Shown in pieces: positions 23,477-35,400 of a stretch of 64,000 nt of DNA (the stretch's first letter is position 1; the number at the start of each line of letters is the position of its first letter). The DNA is from Ustulina deusta (taxonomy: Eukaryota; Ascomycota; Sordariomycetes; Xylariales; Xylariaceae). The translations under genes were made by a program, and so were the position numbers. The DNA lies in the NCBI GenBank assembly GCA_023159155.1, contig JAJNNX010000066.1, forward strand, positions 62,001 to 126,000, in the 5' to 3' direction. The notes under the pieces were generated by a model that saw only the letters and a program-made list of their open reading frames with translations, made no database searches and had not been told where the DNA came from.

Positions 23477-24786
23477 TCATTCCTCTCGGTTTCTCTTGCG
23501 GCCTCGCTTCTCCCTGTCAAGCTCAATGTCATGCACCGTCGACATATGGCGTAGCATGTTGTCTCGACGAGAAAACCCCTCGTCAGAAAACTTGCAGCTG
23601 GCCACTTCGCAGTAAAATCTGTCCCGCGACTTTGATCGGTGTGCGTTGTCTTTTCCGTGTTTGTCTGATTGCAAATGGCGATGAACGTCCTTGCGAGTGC
23701 TCGCTGTAAAGGGACAAGCCTCGTAATAACAGGTGAATACCTTTACCACCTTGGTTTTGCCCTCTCTATACTCCGAGGTAAGAGATTGTCTCCGCGGATT
23801 TCTAAATAGTAGAAGTTTGAGGGTTCAACTCACTTAGATTTTCTGTTTGATCCGGTTCCAGATTCACCGGGGCTCAGACTCGCATTTGATTCGTTTTCGC
23901 CACATTCAGATGTATGGTTTCCAGCTAGGCTGTCATCAAGTACCTCACAATGAGTAGAGATAGGGAATGATTCAAACGAAAGTCCATTGAGCGACGGGAG
24001 CAACGTCTTGCTAAAACCGGAAGCGGGAGGGGATTGCAGAGTATAGTCATGACCAAGGCTGTATGTACTATCATGGATATTGTAGCCCTGGAATGTAGGG
24101 ATAGTCGTGCCCGTATACCCAAAACTGAGTAGAGCTGATGGTAGATCCTGCAACATTGATTCGGTTGGTTGGATTTGCGTAGGGTCCCAAGTAGGCTATA
24201 AGTCACCGTTAGAGCCCGCTGTGAGATGTCTCATCCAGGTATAACAAGTTCAACCGGTGTGCCATACCATTGAAGTTAAATCTGTGATGTTGGAGCGACC
24301 CGGCTGATTCATCAGCATCATACCGACAGCCTGAAAACCGAATGAATCCTCGGGAGAAGTTGGGATATTTTGATCTGAATACGCTATCGGATCCATTGCA
24401 ATCTGAGGCATTGGGACCTTCTTCGTCATTAGCATTCTACCGAGAGTCTATATATCGACAAAAAACCGAGTACTCACCAGGCTCTCGAGCACGCCGGTAC
24501 TTTCACACCATTGTGTCGGAGCCTGGTTTGCCTCGTGTGCATGAGCATCGTCCAAGGGAACAGGATCGATATCTCCAAAAGAGATATCCCCCGAGAGCTC
24601 GCCTAGCGGCATTAGCACATCAGGAGGACAAGCCAGGCTACCTGAAGATGACGATGAAGCCAAGTGTGAGCGAGGCGAAGGACTGTCATGTTCGAAAGAA
24701 GTAGTCCAAGCCATGTCCGCGACACCAGGATCACTGGCTTTTCCAAACCAGCGGCCATCAGTCACCGAGCACAGAGATGCACACAT
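23477..24786 (-). CDS. C2H2 zinc-finger protein, probable DNA-binding regulator (364 aa)
   Basis: Four exons on the reverse strand: 24786-24478, 24402-24268, 24195-23834 and 23765-23477, with introns of 75, 72 and 68 bp; branch CTAAC is clear in the second. The sum is 1095 nt with no internal stop. The C-terminal third holds two C2H2-type modules. The first is CYYEACPF.......HRHLQSDKH and the second is CEVASCKF.......HMSTVH; a basic tail RKRNREE ends the protein. The N-terminal 260 residues are Ser/Pro/Asp-rich and low in structure, as in activator regions. The acceptor of intron 1 is my choice (24403); nearer AGs would make introns of 30-41 bp, too short. The target genes are unknown. It lies divergent to ggt, with 1.7 kb between them. 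Confidence 0.8.
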
Positions 24787-26500
24787 CTTAGGAAAATGAT
24801 GGGCCTTCAGCCACAGCTTTCATTTGCCTTGTAGCGTCATTACAGGTAGCCTGTGCTTGTCATATTCCTGGGCGCAACAGCATTTATACGCTGCGACGCT
24901 CCCATGAGAGCGACGGTGAGGAGAAACGCGAAATATTCGAACGTCGCGGTAAAAGTCGCGGCAGGGTTCGCGCTGATATAGTAGGGAAGTGAGACCGATC
25001 CCGCGGCGAGCCAGTTCTTTTCTCCTGGCCTTGATGCGTGAAGCAATGATTGTGGGTTGATACCTGAAATGCATACCCCTGCATGAGGCCATTTCTTTCG
25101 CTGTGCGGAATGTTGCACGCATAACGGATGTAGGACACATGATAGGTATTTAGCAAATCAACATTTTCCTCTCCCTCCGCCTCCTCAGGGCCAAATGGCC
25201 TCGCCTAGTGTGATTGGTTCCACGAGACACATGTAGGGACCTACCTATCGGACCACCAAGACTGCCTGTGCTCTGGCGTGTGCTGGGGGCCAAAGGGCGG
25301 GGCCAACGGAAACTGTTTGACGCTCGCGCGCGCCCGCTTCGGGTTTGATTTGGACGATATTTCTGCAAAGGCTACATGTTGTAAGGTCGGAATGGGTTCA
25401 TGTACGCTTCGATAGGCAATAGTCATACAACGCCGTATACCCCCGGGCAGGTTTGAAGATGATTGTATTGCTCCGATGTTCGTAATTCCACCACCGCCAC
25501 CTGGGTTAATACCTGTAGTAAATAGTATACTGTTAAGTAATGCAATGATAATACCTTTTTTACAAAAGAGGGTGCTTCTTCTGTTCTGTTGAGTACTGCA
25601 ATCAAAATGAATTGCGCCTTCATTTTTTTGCTCCTTTTACCTCAAAATGTATATGAGGAGCAAGCCTTCTGCGTAGGTATGACCTTATCAATGCCTATAG
25701 TATTCGGCTTGGGCTGCTACCTTAGGGAGGTACTTACCTCGGTAGGTCTTGTCTCTTATCGCGATTGATAGACGCTTTCTTTGACTACCTAGGTACGTAC
25801 AGTATATAGCACAAGTTTTACTGTACACCTACATATCTATGTTTCCTACCTCTCCTAAGCGAACCAATGACATGTAGCAGTGACTTACGCATAGGTAATA
25901 ACTACTATACTATCCAGATGGCAAGATTGATTAGTACTATGTTGTCAGCTTATCTTTCCCCATTTCAATCTCACCATGGCTGGTTAGTTTCTTATCTCTG
26001 CTCTCCCGTATTGGATAGTCTGGCAGGTCCTGAATCTGATAGATGCCCTTTTCGGCAAGGTCGCACTGGCAACTCGTTCCCTGATTCGTGAGACTCTCTA
26101 TGCGGGTCTCAGCGGTTGTCGGTCGATTGACGATTCTAGTTGTCAGCTCGGTCGGCAAGTTAGCCGGCAACTCTATTGTTATCACATGTATACTTCGTAT
26201 CAATCAACATTTATGAACCTTCCCGAGTCCCTTATCACACGCCCGCTCACGTGTGTTCTTAATTAATTTGGAAGCCTTACACACGACGACTCTCGCGTTG
26301 AAAGGGCGAGCGGTTCCTGCCAGCCTAGTCAGTGGCTTGATTGCACTTTCGGGATCCATACAGGCCGCTCGGTGTTTGTTGCTTTTGTTCAAGGTAGTTC
26401 ATTTATTTCGCCACCACGCCTCATATCAGTCTTTCCGTTCCACGTTCTCCATCACAACATTCATCTACCATAAGCCTATCTGTATACTACTCTTGCTAAA
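24787..26500. other. Divergent intergenic region, zinc-finger gene / ggt
   Basis: No gene is supported; the small frames in 24820-25620 match nothing I know. TAGGTACC-type motifs lie at 25728-25745 and 25785-25800. The last 300 bases should be the ggt promoter and leader. Confidence 0.55.
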
Positions 26501-28567
26501 ATGAGTATGTCTTTCATTTCATTCATTCCTTCATAAGAGTTTATACTAATAGACATCACTAGGAGCCTTGTCTGATCTACCGCAGAGCTTATTGCTACTG
26601 CTCGTAACAGCCTCATCCGGCCTCGCTTTGCCCCATCACCAGTGGGAAGGCAATGGCCAAACTGTGCTTCAACCCGTCGGATCCGACCGCCGGGGTGCCG
26701 TCGCTTCTGAGAGCAAAGTCTGCAGCCAGATCGGTATCGACCTGTTGGCCCGTGGAGTGAGTAGTCCATCTCTCCAGTATTTCCTCGCAAAGCCCCAAAC
26801 TGGCCATGAAGTATATCAAACTCATCATGGGAGCCGTACGTAGGGAAATGCCGTAGATGCGTTCATCGGCACCCAGCTCTGCGTAGGTGTGATAGGCATG
26901 TATCACTCCGGTCTTGGCGGCGGAGGCTTCGCTCTCATCCGGGATGAAAACGGGGAGTACACAGTCATCGACTACCGAGAGTCGGCCCCCGCGGCGGCTT
27001 TCGAGGATATGTATAGGGATAACGTGAACGGGAGCATATTCGGCGGCCTAGCAGCCGGTGTGCCGGGCGAGTTGCGCGGGCTGGAATTCGCGCATGGGAA
27101 GTTCGGCACTTTACCTTGGCACGACGTCGTTCAACCGGCTTCTCTCGTCGCGCGGGAGGGGTTCACCGTGACGGAGGATACAGTACGTTATATGGCGGCC
27201 GCCGTTGAAGAAGCGGGCTGGAATTTCTTGGTGGAAGACCCGTCGTGGGCTCATGATTTCGCTCCTCATGGTATGATTATTCTCTCGTGCAACGCGCCTC
27301 TCGTGCTCCATGGAATTACTCGACTGACTTGGGTGAAGGTTCCCTCCTAAAATTAGGCGACACCATGTACAGGAAACGTTACGCTGAGTGAGAGGATAGA
27401 ACCTAATATGAAAGAGCGATACTGTGTCTCTAACGGGAACACAGGACGTTGCAAAGAGTCGCCGATAATGGAGCCGATGTGTTCTACACAGGAGATATAG
27501 GTTCGATAATTTCCCTGCGTACCCTTAGCTAACTAACACCTCGAAATCTAAATGATTGTATAGCCGAAGCTACAATAGCCGCAATTCAAAAGACCAACGG
27601 CACGATGACACTCGAGGATCTCGCCAAATATAAGGTCATCACGCGGCAGCCCGTAAACATCACATACCGCGGATTCAAGATCTATTCCTCTGGTGCACCA
27701 ACGAGCGGTGTGGTAAGCCTGAGCACCCTCAAAACAATGGAAGGATACGACGTAGCCGACACAGCAAACGTGAACCTAACCCTGCACCGTTTCGACGAAG
27801 CCATGCGTTTTGCGTATGGGGCACGACAAGGGTTAGGTGACCCGGCCTTCATAAAGGACGCATCTAGGGTAGAAAGCCACATGCTAGACGCCGCATATAC
27901 TGGCACCACGCGAGAACACATCCTCGATAACTCAACCCAGCCCGTCGAGAACTACGCGCCGGAGAAGACCTACACGACACCGAGCCACGGGACCTCGCAC
28001 ATCACTACGGCTGACAGTTCGGGGATGGCTGTCTCCAGCACGACGACGATAAACCTGCTCTTCGGCAATTTATTGATGGTGCCATCGACGGGTGTGATCC
28101 TCAACAACGAGATGAACGACTTCTCCATCCCAGGGGTGCGCAACGAGTTTGGCTTCGAGCCGACCGTGGCGAATTTCATCCGCGCGAACAAGCGGCCCTT
28201 GTCCTCGATAACGCCGCTGATCATCACGCACGCGAACAACGACCTCTTTGCGGCCGTGGGGGCGGCGGGTGGATCGCGCATCATCAGCTCGACGACGCAG
28301 GTGGCCTGGCACGTGTTGGAGCACAGTCTCACAATGGCGGAGGCGATCCGGTTGCCGCGCGTGCACGACCAGCTGATGCCCAACACGGCCGTTCTCGAGG
28401 CCGGGTTCGACGTCGGCATGGCGGCGAGCATGGTTGCCAAGGGACACAACGTGACGTGGGTGAGGACAGCCGGGAGCGCCGTGCAAGGCGTCCGAGTGGG
28501 CTTGGATGGTCGGTTTGAGGCTGCTTCGGAGAATAGACAGGTGGGTAGTGGGGGACTGACGCTGTAG
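26501..28567 (+). CDS. ggt: Gamma-glutamyltransferase (secreted or vacuolar)
   Basis: This enzyme removes the gamma-glutamyl group from glutathione and its conjugates. Six exons: 26501-26504, 26563-26756, 26844-27270, 27339-27387, 27445-27500 and 27564-28567, giving 577 aa. The first exon has only four coding bases. All introns (57-87 bp) have GT/AG ends and most show CTAAC or CTAAT branch sites. A hydrophobic signal peptide follows the start (QSLLLLLVTASSGLALP). Family signatures are GIDLLARGGNAVDAFIGTQLCVGVIGMYHSGLGGGG, GVPGELRG, FYTGDIAEATIAAIQ, the autocleavage nucleophile Thr387 in GTSH, and NEMNDFSIPG in the small subunit. The nucleophile position is close to those of bacterial and human enzymes. 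No C-terminal anchor is seen. The donor of intron 5 (GTTCGA) is unusual. Confidence 0.95.
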
Positions 28568-29306
28568 ATGGACTTGTAGACTGGTAGGCTTGTAAACTTA
28601 CATGCGCACATGCGCACATGCACACGCATATATATAAGTACATGAACACACGGCATATCCAACGAGTATCCAGAAGGCAAATGTTGTCAAGGTGGGACGC
28701 GTTTTCATCGTACTTACCACGCGAACAACTCCAACCTGGCCCAACTGGAGTGAGATGAGGGTTGGCTAGAGTAAGCCAATAACAATATACGGACAAACTC
28801 AACCCACACACAGAGTAAACGAAAGCAGCAACCGGAGAGAGCAAGACGAGAGACGTATATCATTGACAGGCGTATCTTCAAATTTAATGATAGAACCGGG
28901 ATACCGAACACTAGTCGAGCACACATGAGTTAGTTATTGGACACCAGCTGCCATGGGTCTGACTGAGCATCGTAGATGGCAAAACATAGCCCATTCGCTC
29001 ATTTACGCTCGCTCTGTTACTCACCCTCAACCCCACTCTCACCTGATCGACATGTTCCTCTGGGTTAGGTAGACTAAGTAGAATATATGGGTTCAAAATC
29101 ATCGTTACATTGGAATCATGGAGTATTTATTTGAAGACATATATACTCTTCCTTTTCTCAGAGGAAAGACCGAAAAAAAAAAAAGCAAAGCTCTAAACTC
29201 CAAGCCCTCCGTTCCTATGCATTTAAAAATCTCAGGGGGTATCGCCCACGAATGCGTCCGCCTATCCGCCCATCTATGCATCTATTGCGGTCTATTGTAC
29301 CTAGAA
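28568..29306. other. Convergent spacer, ggt / alg11
   Basis: No gene is supported. A small purine/pyrimidine repeat with CACATGCG units and a TATATA run lies at about 28600-28640. Confidence 0.65.
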
Positions 29307-31123
29307 TCACATCATCGCCACGACGAGCTTCTGCAGCTCCGCCAACCACCGTTTCGCGAACTCCTCGTCTGTGAACCGCTGGGCTGATCTACGCGCCCTC
29401 AGCCGGACTGCCAGCGGGTTGGGAAGGGAGAAGGCTTTCTCGAAGCCCTCGGCGTACTCCGTTGCCGTAGTGGCATGAAAACCTATTTTGGGGATTTCAT
29501 TAGTATCACATCACAAGTCATTACCCAAGAGAATGTAGCTCACCTGTCGGCTGCCCGTCAATGTCAGTCACGATATCGAGTTTGGGACCTCCGCTGTCAT
29601 GGACAACGGAGATAAGACCGGCAGCCTGGTACTCGACGACGCCGATGCCAAAATGTTCGTTCCACATGCCATTTACACCGATGTAGGCCTTGCCCAGCCA
29701 CTCGACGACCTCAGACCAGGGCGCATCGAGCTTGAATATGACGCGATCCTTGATGTGAAGCTCGTTTACGAGCAGCCGAAGCTGATAAACACGCCGTGAG
29801 TCGTTGTCGTCCCTGACACTACCAAGGAGGACAAGCTTGGCATCTTTACTGACTGCGGAGCCGGATCGGATGAACTCGGCGAACGAGGTGAGGATGAGCT
29901 GGTGGTTCTTTTCGGGTCTGAACTGGGCGATATACACTATACATTTCTGGCGTTTCTTTTCGCTCTGCTCGGACAACTCGACAGCCTCCTCGATGTCGCT
30001 CACGGCACACGGTGGATATACCACGGCGATCTGATGTCGGCAATCTCTTTTCTGGCGGCGAGGGCCCCATATACTTTGAATGTGGGCTTGTGTCCAGGTC
30101 GAATTGGTCATGACGACATCGACCGAGGCGCCCATACGCGAGTATAGAGAGGCGAACCATTTCCAGTAGTGTCGCTTGAGAGCACCTCTGACACCGGCCC
30201 CCTTTCCAGCATTCACCCCCTGGTTCCCAACAGCGCTCTTGGGGTCAAGAGAGTCGAGCATGTCGGTAGAAATTGTTGGGTAGTGCACGTAGGCGGCAGT
30301 GGACACGTTGGGGAAGAGCAATTTGCTGAGGCCAAGGGTGAAGGCATAGCCCATGGTGTCGACGAAGATGTCGGGGACGAGAAGAGAGAAAGCATCCCAC
30401 CCCATGACGAGCGAGCCGAGGGACTGTCCTAGCAATGTTGCGTGCGGCCATGTAGACGCGAGCGCCCAATGGCGGGTGGAGAGGTAGAGGAAGTGGACGG
30501 TGGGCGGGTGTATGTCGATGCTAAAAGTATTCTGTAGGGTGCCAGTTAGTCGACGTTGAGAGGCAGCGCTTGCGGGGGGTTAAGATGGAGCTGACCTTGA
30601 CGCGGGAGAGCATCTTATCCTTGGAAACATCGTGATCACCGGTGTAGACGACCATCTTGGCCTTTGGCCATCTCTGCTGGGTTGCACGCACAGCAGCCCA
30701 TAGAACACGCTCGCCACCACCACCGGCATTGCAGAAGGGATGGAAGAAGCCGACGATACCATCCCATTCTCTGTTGTTCTTCTCCTTGTCCTCTTGATCC
30801 CCCCCCTTTTCGTCCTCCTCGTCCTCCTTGTCCGCCTTGTCCGCCTTGTCCTCCTTCCCCTTGTCTCCGCCACTGGACGCCCCTGGCGCTGTTACACTGT
30901 CGGGTTTGTTCTTGTCACGGAGAATGGCCTCGCCATCCTCGGTAGCGCGTATTATCAAAGCACGACGGCCATCTGTCTTCTTCCGGAGGTACCAGCCAAC
31001 CCACGATCCCAGTGTCCCAACGAAGACATGGAACAGAGCGGGTACGGCATGCCACAGCGCAATGGCGGCAACAGGACTGCAGCCAATGGCAGCGCCGGTG
31101 ATCAGCAGCGTGAGAGGATCCAT
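29307..31123 (-). CDS. alg11: Alg11 alpha-1,2-mannosyltransferase (dolichol-linked glycan assembly)
   Basis: Alg11 adds the fourth and fifth mannoses (both alpha-1,2) to the dolichol-PP glycan on the cytosolic face of the ER. Three reverse exons: 31123-30596, 30531-29544 and 29482-29307; introns are 64 and 61 bp with CTAAC/CTAAT branch sites. The total is 563 aa. An N-terminal hydrophobic segment (residues about 5-45) anchors the protein. Then come [28 protein letters not shown], the GT-B pieces VVYPPCAV and [17 protein letters not shown], and the donor-site stretch [17 protein letters not shown]. Between the anchor and the first motif lies a charged insert of about 35 residues made of Lys, Asp and Glu. 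The last exon ends in two Met codons before TGA. Confidence 0.95.
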
Positions 31124-32174
31124 GCTGGAGCAAGAGAGTACACGGCACCGCCGACTCGTCTGGGGGCAGCTGGACGTTCACGCTTATTTGAGGGATGCGA
31201 TGTGGGTGAAGGATGGGCGAGGCCTGGCGGGGGAGACAAATTATATGGCGAGACGAGCAGATCGGATAAGTAGACTATACCTGGGTAGCATAAAAGGAAA
31301 AAAACCGTGTAGGTGGCAGAACACCCATTGATAATCTAACGAGGGGTCATGAAGGAAGAGAGAACTCATGTGTGGCAAAGAAGATGGAGGAGAAGAGACG
31401 GGGAATTGGTCACTGTTGAGGCAAGCAACTTCAGATCAATTTGGTGTACACGCTACTTATCGGGAGGTAGGCATCGTGATAGGTAGTGCACGATTGAAGA
31501 CACCTTTTCGATTGTTCTTGGCAAAGGTACAACATTAGATCCACTGCAGCGGAACATTTACTGTACCTAGGTACTTAGTGTAGGGACACTACTCCAACAA
31601 GAGGTGCAAGTACTTACATAGGTACATACCCAGGTGCATGTGGTCGGGACATGCTAGGTAGAGGCCTGCAGTTGGTGTCTTCAATGTATGCAGCTGCTCT
31701 GAGTGTTATAGATATCACATGCAAATTTATTCAACCTCTTTCTAAAATATTTATTTTCTGTTTATAATACGATACAGTAACAAGTACCTAACCTGAAATA
31801 GTATATATCAGATAATCTGTTGATTCAGATATTGATTGAGATTTATGACTGAAAGGACAGAGTCTTAAACACACCAACCATTATCTAACCGTATTGTAGG
31901 TACTACCTATAGTACTACCTGCATGTGTAGAGTATCCACCTAGAATAAGTCAGTCGGGGTACCCTATACAAATGCAACAGTCGATCAAATTCAATTGGTG
32001 TAGAGAACTTCACTCAATACTATACCACTCTCCATTTATATTCATCTCTCACCAGAATAAAACACCATACCTGAGGTTGTCATACAACAACCCTCACGCA
32101 ACAACCAAGTATACTTCATAGCCTATCCCTTCAAATTACTATGCCCATGAGAGACGAGAGTCTCGATTGAGTGT
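31124..32174. other. Divergent intergenic region, alg11 / cox18
   Basis: No gene is supported. TAGGTACC-type motifs lie at 31563-31640, 31780-31790 and 31895-31925. The right half is AT-rich. Confidence 0.6.
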
Positions 32175-33377
32175 ATGATGAGCTCGTTACGGAGTTTCTC
32201 CGTCCTACGAGGAACGAGAACTCATCTGTCTCACTGGTCGAGTTCTCATCACCTTCGACCTGGCCGCCTCACCACCGCCGCCCCTCGAATCTCACCATCG
32301 CCCCCCCACCACATCCAGCATGGTCGGAGGGCCTTCCACTGGCAATCCACCGTCAGTGCCGCCATAGAGGGGTCCCAGAACCTCATAGTCGACCTTCACA
32401 CCGTCACCCACCTACCGTGGTTTCTCACCATCCCGCTCGTCGCATTCACCGTTGGCGCCGTCTTCCGCCTCCCCTTCTCCATCTACACACAGCGCATCCT
32501 CCAACGCCGCGCCGGTTTCCACTCTCTCCTGCAAGCCTGGAACTCGCAGATCCAGTACGACGTGCAGCGAGAAGGGATCCCGGTCTCGTCGCGGCTATCT
32601 GAGGTGAAGAGGCGCCAGGAAAAGGTCCTGCGGCGGATCTACCAAAAGCTCGGCCTGCAAACATGGCGGCTGTGGGGCAGTGTTTTGAGCTTTCCGTTCT
32701 GGCTCGTCGCCATCGACAGCGTGCGTCGGCTATGCGGTGGTCCGCGTGGTCTCCTCGCGGAGCTGATCAGCGGATCCGGGGGTCCGGGCGAGAGCACGGC
32801 GGCATCAGGCGCCGGCGCCGCTTCTACGACGACCGCACTCCCGCCCGGTTCGGTTGCGGATCCTTCCATCCTCGATCCCGCCGTGATATCCTCGGCAGTG
32901 GAAACTATGCGTACGGCCGCCATAGACCCTTCCCTGACCCTTGAAGGCTCTCTCTGGTTCACGGATCTCACCGCCAGCGACCCGTACCACATCCTGCCCA
33001 TGGCGCTATCCGCGACCCTCGTGCTGAATCTGCTTCCCAAGTCGCGCGATGTATTCATGGACCGTGTGCGCGTCGCGCTAGGTCGGCAACCGAAGAGTGC
33101 ACGAGCGCAGATGTTGGCAGGCGATGAAAAAGTGGGTTTTGGTGAGAGCGTATCGGCCAAGTTCCACCTATGGCTGATTGGACTCGCCGCCTTGGTCGGA
33201 CCGCTCACCCTGAACCTGCCGGCTGCGTTACATCTGTATTGGTTGGCTTCGTCCGTGACCAATGCGCTCTTTATAAAGGGCCTTCGACACCTCATGCCTG
33301 TGAAAAGCAGGCTGCTGAAGAGATGTACAGGTATCGAGAGGCCGGTTATTAGGCCACAGCGAGAGCAGAAGAATTAG
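32175..33377 (+). CDS. cox18: Cox18, Oxa1/YidC-family mitochondrial insertase
   Basis: Cox18 helps export the C-terminal tail of cytochrome oxidase subunit 2 across the inner membrane. The single exon encodes 400 aa from MMSSLRSFSVL; the first 60 residues are rich in Arg, Ser and His and low in acids, a mitochondrial presequence. Family features are WFLTIPLVAFTVGAVFRLPFSIYTQ (first transmembrane segment), the basic loop with RRQEKVLRRIYQKLG, WGSVLSFPFWLVAIDSVRR, DPYHILPMALSATLVLN, and the last pair around LWLIGLAALVGPLTLNLPAALHLYW...TNALFIKG. An Ala/Ser/Thr-rich loop of about 50 residues sits between helices 2 and 3. Two Met codons stand next to each other at the start. It could be Oxa1 proper only if the family assignment failed; the short C-terminus favours Cox18. 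Confidence 0.88.
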   Translation: MMSSLRSFSVLRGTRTHLSHWSSSHHLRPGRLTTAAPRISPSPPHHIQHGRRAFHWQSTVSAAIEGSQNLIVDLHTVTHLPWFLTIPLVAFTVGAVFRLPFSIYTQRILQRRAGFHSLLQAWNSQIQYDVQREGIPVSSRLSEVKRRQEKVLRRIYQKLGLQTWRLWGSVLSFPFWLVAIDSVRRLCGGPRGLLAELISGSGGPGESTAASGAGAASTTTALPPGSVADPSILDPAVISSAVETMRTAAIDPSLTLEGSLWFTDLTASDPYHILPMALSATLVLNLLPKSRDVFMDRVRVALGRQPKSARAQMLAGDEKVGFGESVSAKFHLWLIGLAALVGPLTLNLPAALHLYWLASSVTNALFIKGLRHLMPVKSRLLKRCTGIERPVIRPQREQKN

Positions 33378-33889
33378 TCGCGCGTGAGCATGGTTGGGTT
33401 GTGGACCGATATTCCTGGGGAAACGAAACAACATCTGGGCCACAGCTGCTTTATCTTATAAGGGCCCAACCGACCATCTAGAAGTCGAAGCTGTTGGAAT
33501 AATCCCGCCGAGGTTGTAGAAGTGAACAGGCACAGATGCAGGGTATCGCTCTTTGCACAGGAACTCAAAACGACAAGTTGTGTGTGTACTCTCACGTGTA
33601 TCTCGAATAGCAAGTGGTCAGGATGTGGCGGTTGCATGATATCACATATAGTTGCATGCTTTGCGCTGGCGGAAAATGACTAAGTCTTTGTAAATAATGA
33701 CCCGAAGAGATAAATATTGTTAGATATAGACCAAGGTTGAAATCTATTCGGCTGCGATGTGCATGAAAGTTTATAAACACTGACGTCCCTAATCAATAGA
33801 ACGTCGTGGTCAGTTCCCCGAAAACACCAAACGCCAGCCCATATGCCGTTCCAATAGCCCCGAGCTCGCGATTAGAACAGACGCACCAA
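33378..33889. other. Convergent spacer, cox18 / pep12
   Basis: No gene is supported in these 512 bases; they hold the two 3' UTRs. Confidence 0.7.
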
Positions 33890-34796
33890 TCATCCGAGAA
33901 ACACGGCCAACAGCACGATAGTCATGATAACAGCCAGCACGAGAAGAAGACAGCAAGCCTTGCTCCGCGCATTCTTCTGATACCGCGCGGCGCTCCGCAG
34001 CTCGTAGTCGGCAGCGCGGGTATCGTCACGCACATTGACGGCGTTACTCTCTATCGTCCCGAGCTGCTCACCCTGTTCACTCACGATCTGCGCAACTTGC
34101 TGGAAGAGGACGTTGAGATCGCTCACACCCTCTTCAATATGCCGGATCTCCTCCTCGCGTTCAGTGATGAGGGCATCCTGGAAGTCAACCTCGTCTTGTG
34201 CGGCCAGATGAACCTGTTCCTGCTGTTGCAGCTGAAGCTGCTCCCCCTGCTGTCCGGAGGCGCCGGCATCGCCGACGGCATCCTGCTCATGTGCGACCCT
34301 GGCAGCGGAGACGGAGGCGCGCTGTTTCTCGAGGGCGGTGCGTTGAAGGGATTGGAATTCGGCGAGGTCGGCCTTGAACTCGCGCGAGAGTTTCTGCTGG
34401 GCGTATTTCTGCGTAGGCTGCGACGGAGCCAGTTAGCCGGGCCCGACCGAGCAGCGCCGAGCACGACGGACGCTAGACGACGGCGAGACAGACACCTACC
34501 GTGACATCGCCCCAGGCCTGGACCTTCTTGACGCCCTCGCCGAGGTCCTTGAACTGCGCAGTCGATGCCTCGAGGACGGCAGACACGCGCTCCCGCAGGC
34601 GCGGGTTGTCTCGTTTCGTGCCGAGAAGGCTGATGTCGGCCCGCAGCTTCGAGATGTCGCCCCTCAGGTGGAACAGCTGGTTCATGAGGCCCTGCGACAG
34701 GCGAGAGAACTCGGGGTCGTCCGAGTATGCGCCGTTGTTCGAGCGGCGGCCGGCGGCACTGCCCGACTCGACCGCGGAGAGTTGGTCGAAGGACAT
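33890..34796 (-). CDS. pep12: Qa-SNARE of endosome/prevacuole, Pep12 type
   Basis: Pep12 drives fusion of Golgi-derived vesicles with endosomes. Two exons on the reverse strand, 34796-34500 and 34417-33890, are joined across an 82 bp intron with a CTAAC branch; the product has 274 aa. The N-terminal Habc domain begins DPEFSRLSQGLMNQLFHLRGDISKLRADISLLGTKRD. A Gln/Glu-rich linker follows. The SNARE helix spans about residues 185-245 (IREEEIRHIEEGVSDLNVLFQQ order seen, with the zero-layer Gln within VAQIVSEQGEQ), and the protein ends in a tail anchor ACCLLLVLAVIMTIVLLAVFLG. The exact position of the zero-layer glutamine was not modelled. Length, layout and the MSFDQLS start fit Pep12 rather than Tlg2 or Sso. 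Confidence 0.9.
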
Positions 34797-35400
34797 GGTG
34801 AGCGGACGGGATCGGCGTGGAATTGGTTCCGAGGTGCGTATCCGCGATGAGGATATTCGTATGGCAACAAAGACAAGAACGTGAAAGAATGACTGATGAG
34901 ACGGTCAGCTGGATGACCCCAATCGAGATTGCGCCGTTTGACGATGAGGGATAGAACGGCAAGACAAGAGAAGTTAGGTAAGTAGACGCTCTGGCGCTAG
35001 TGGTAGGCTACCGTATACCTCAAAGGTACCTACTTGGACGCAGGCAAATGCAGCCGCGGGCTAGGTAAGTACCTACTTATTGAGAGGTGCCCACATGGGG
35101 GGGTACGCTAGCTACCTAGGTACCTAGAATGGAAGGATATATAGTGGAGTCATTTGATACCTAGGTACGCTTTGCGCCATGGGCCACCGTAATGCAGCTT
35201 TTTTATTTATTTACTTAGCTACTTCCAAGGTTGCTTCAATTCCTACCACCGACATTCCATCACCACCACAAGGTTCCACACATCTTCGCACTTTCGCATT
35301 TCTCTGCGTCGGGTTCTAGCTCTCTCCCCCTCTGTTTCCCCGCACAATGTGCTGATTTATTCCTGTCCCTCTCTTTCCTTTTCTTTCGTGCGTCGCAAAT
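34797..35400. other. Divergent intergenic region, pep12 / ndc1
   Basis: About 600 bases hold both promoters. TAGGTACC-type motifs are dense (34975-35170). A pyrimidine-rich leader precedes ndc1. No gene is supported. Confidence 0.65.

Noticed and set aside
28070..28844. Minus-strand frames over the end of ggt
   Set aside because: Antisense to the conserved small subunit of gamma-glutamyltransferase; no family features.
30740..31331. Plus-strand frames over the alg11 first exon
   Set aside because: Shadows of the Lys/Asp-rich insert; they read as leucine/valine runs without a family.
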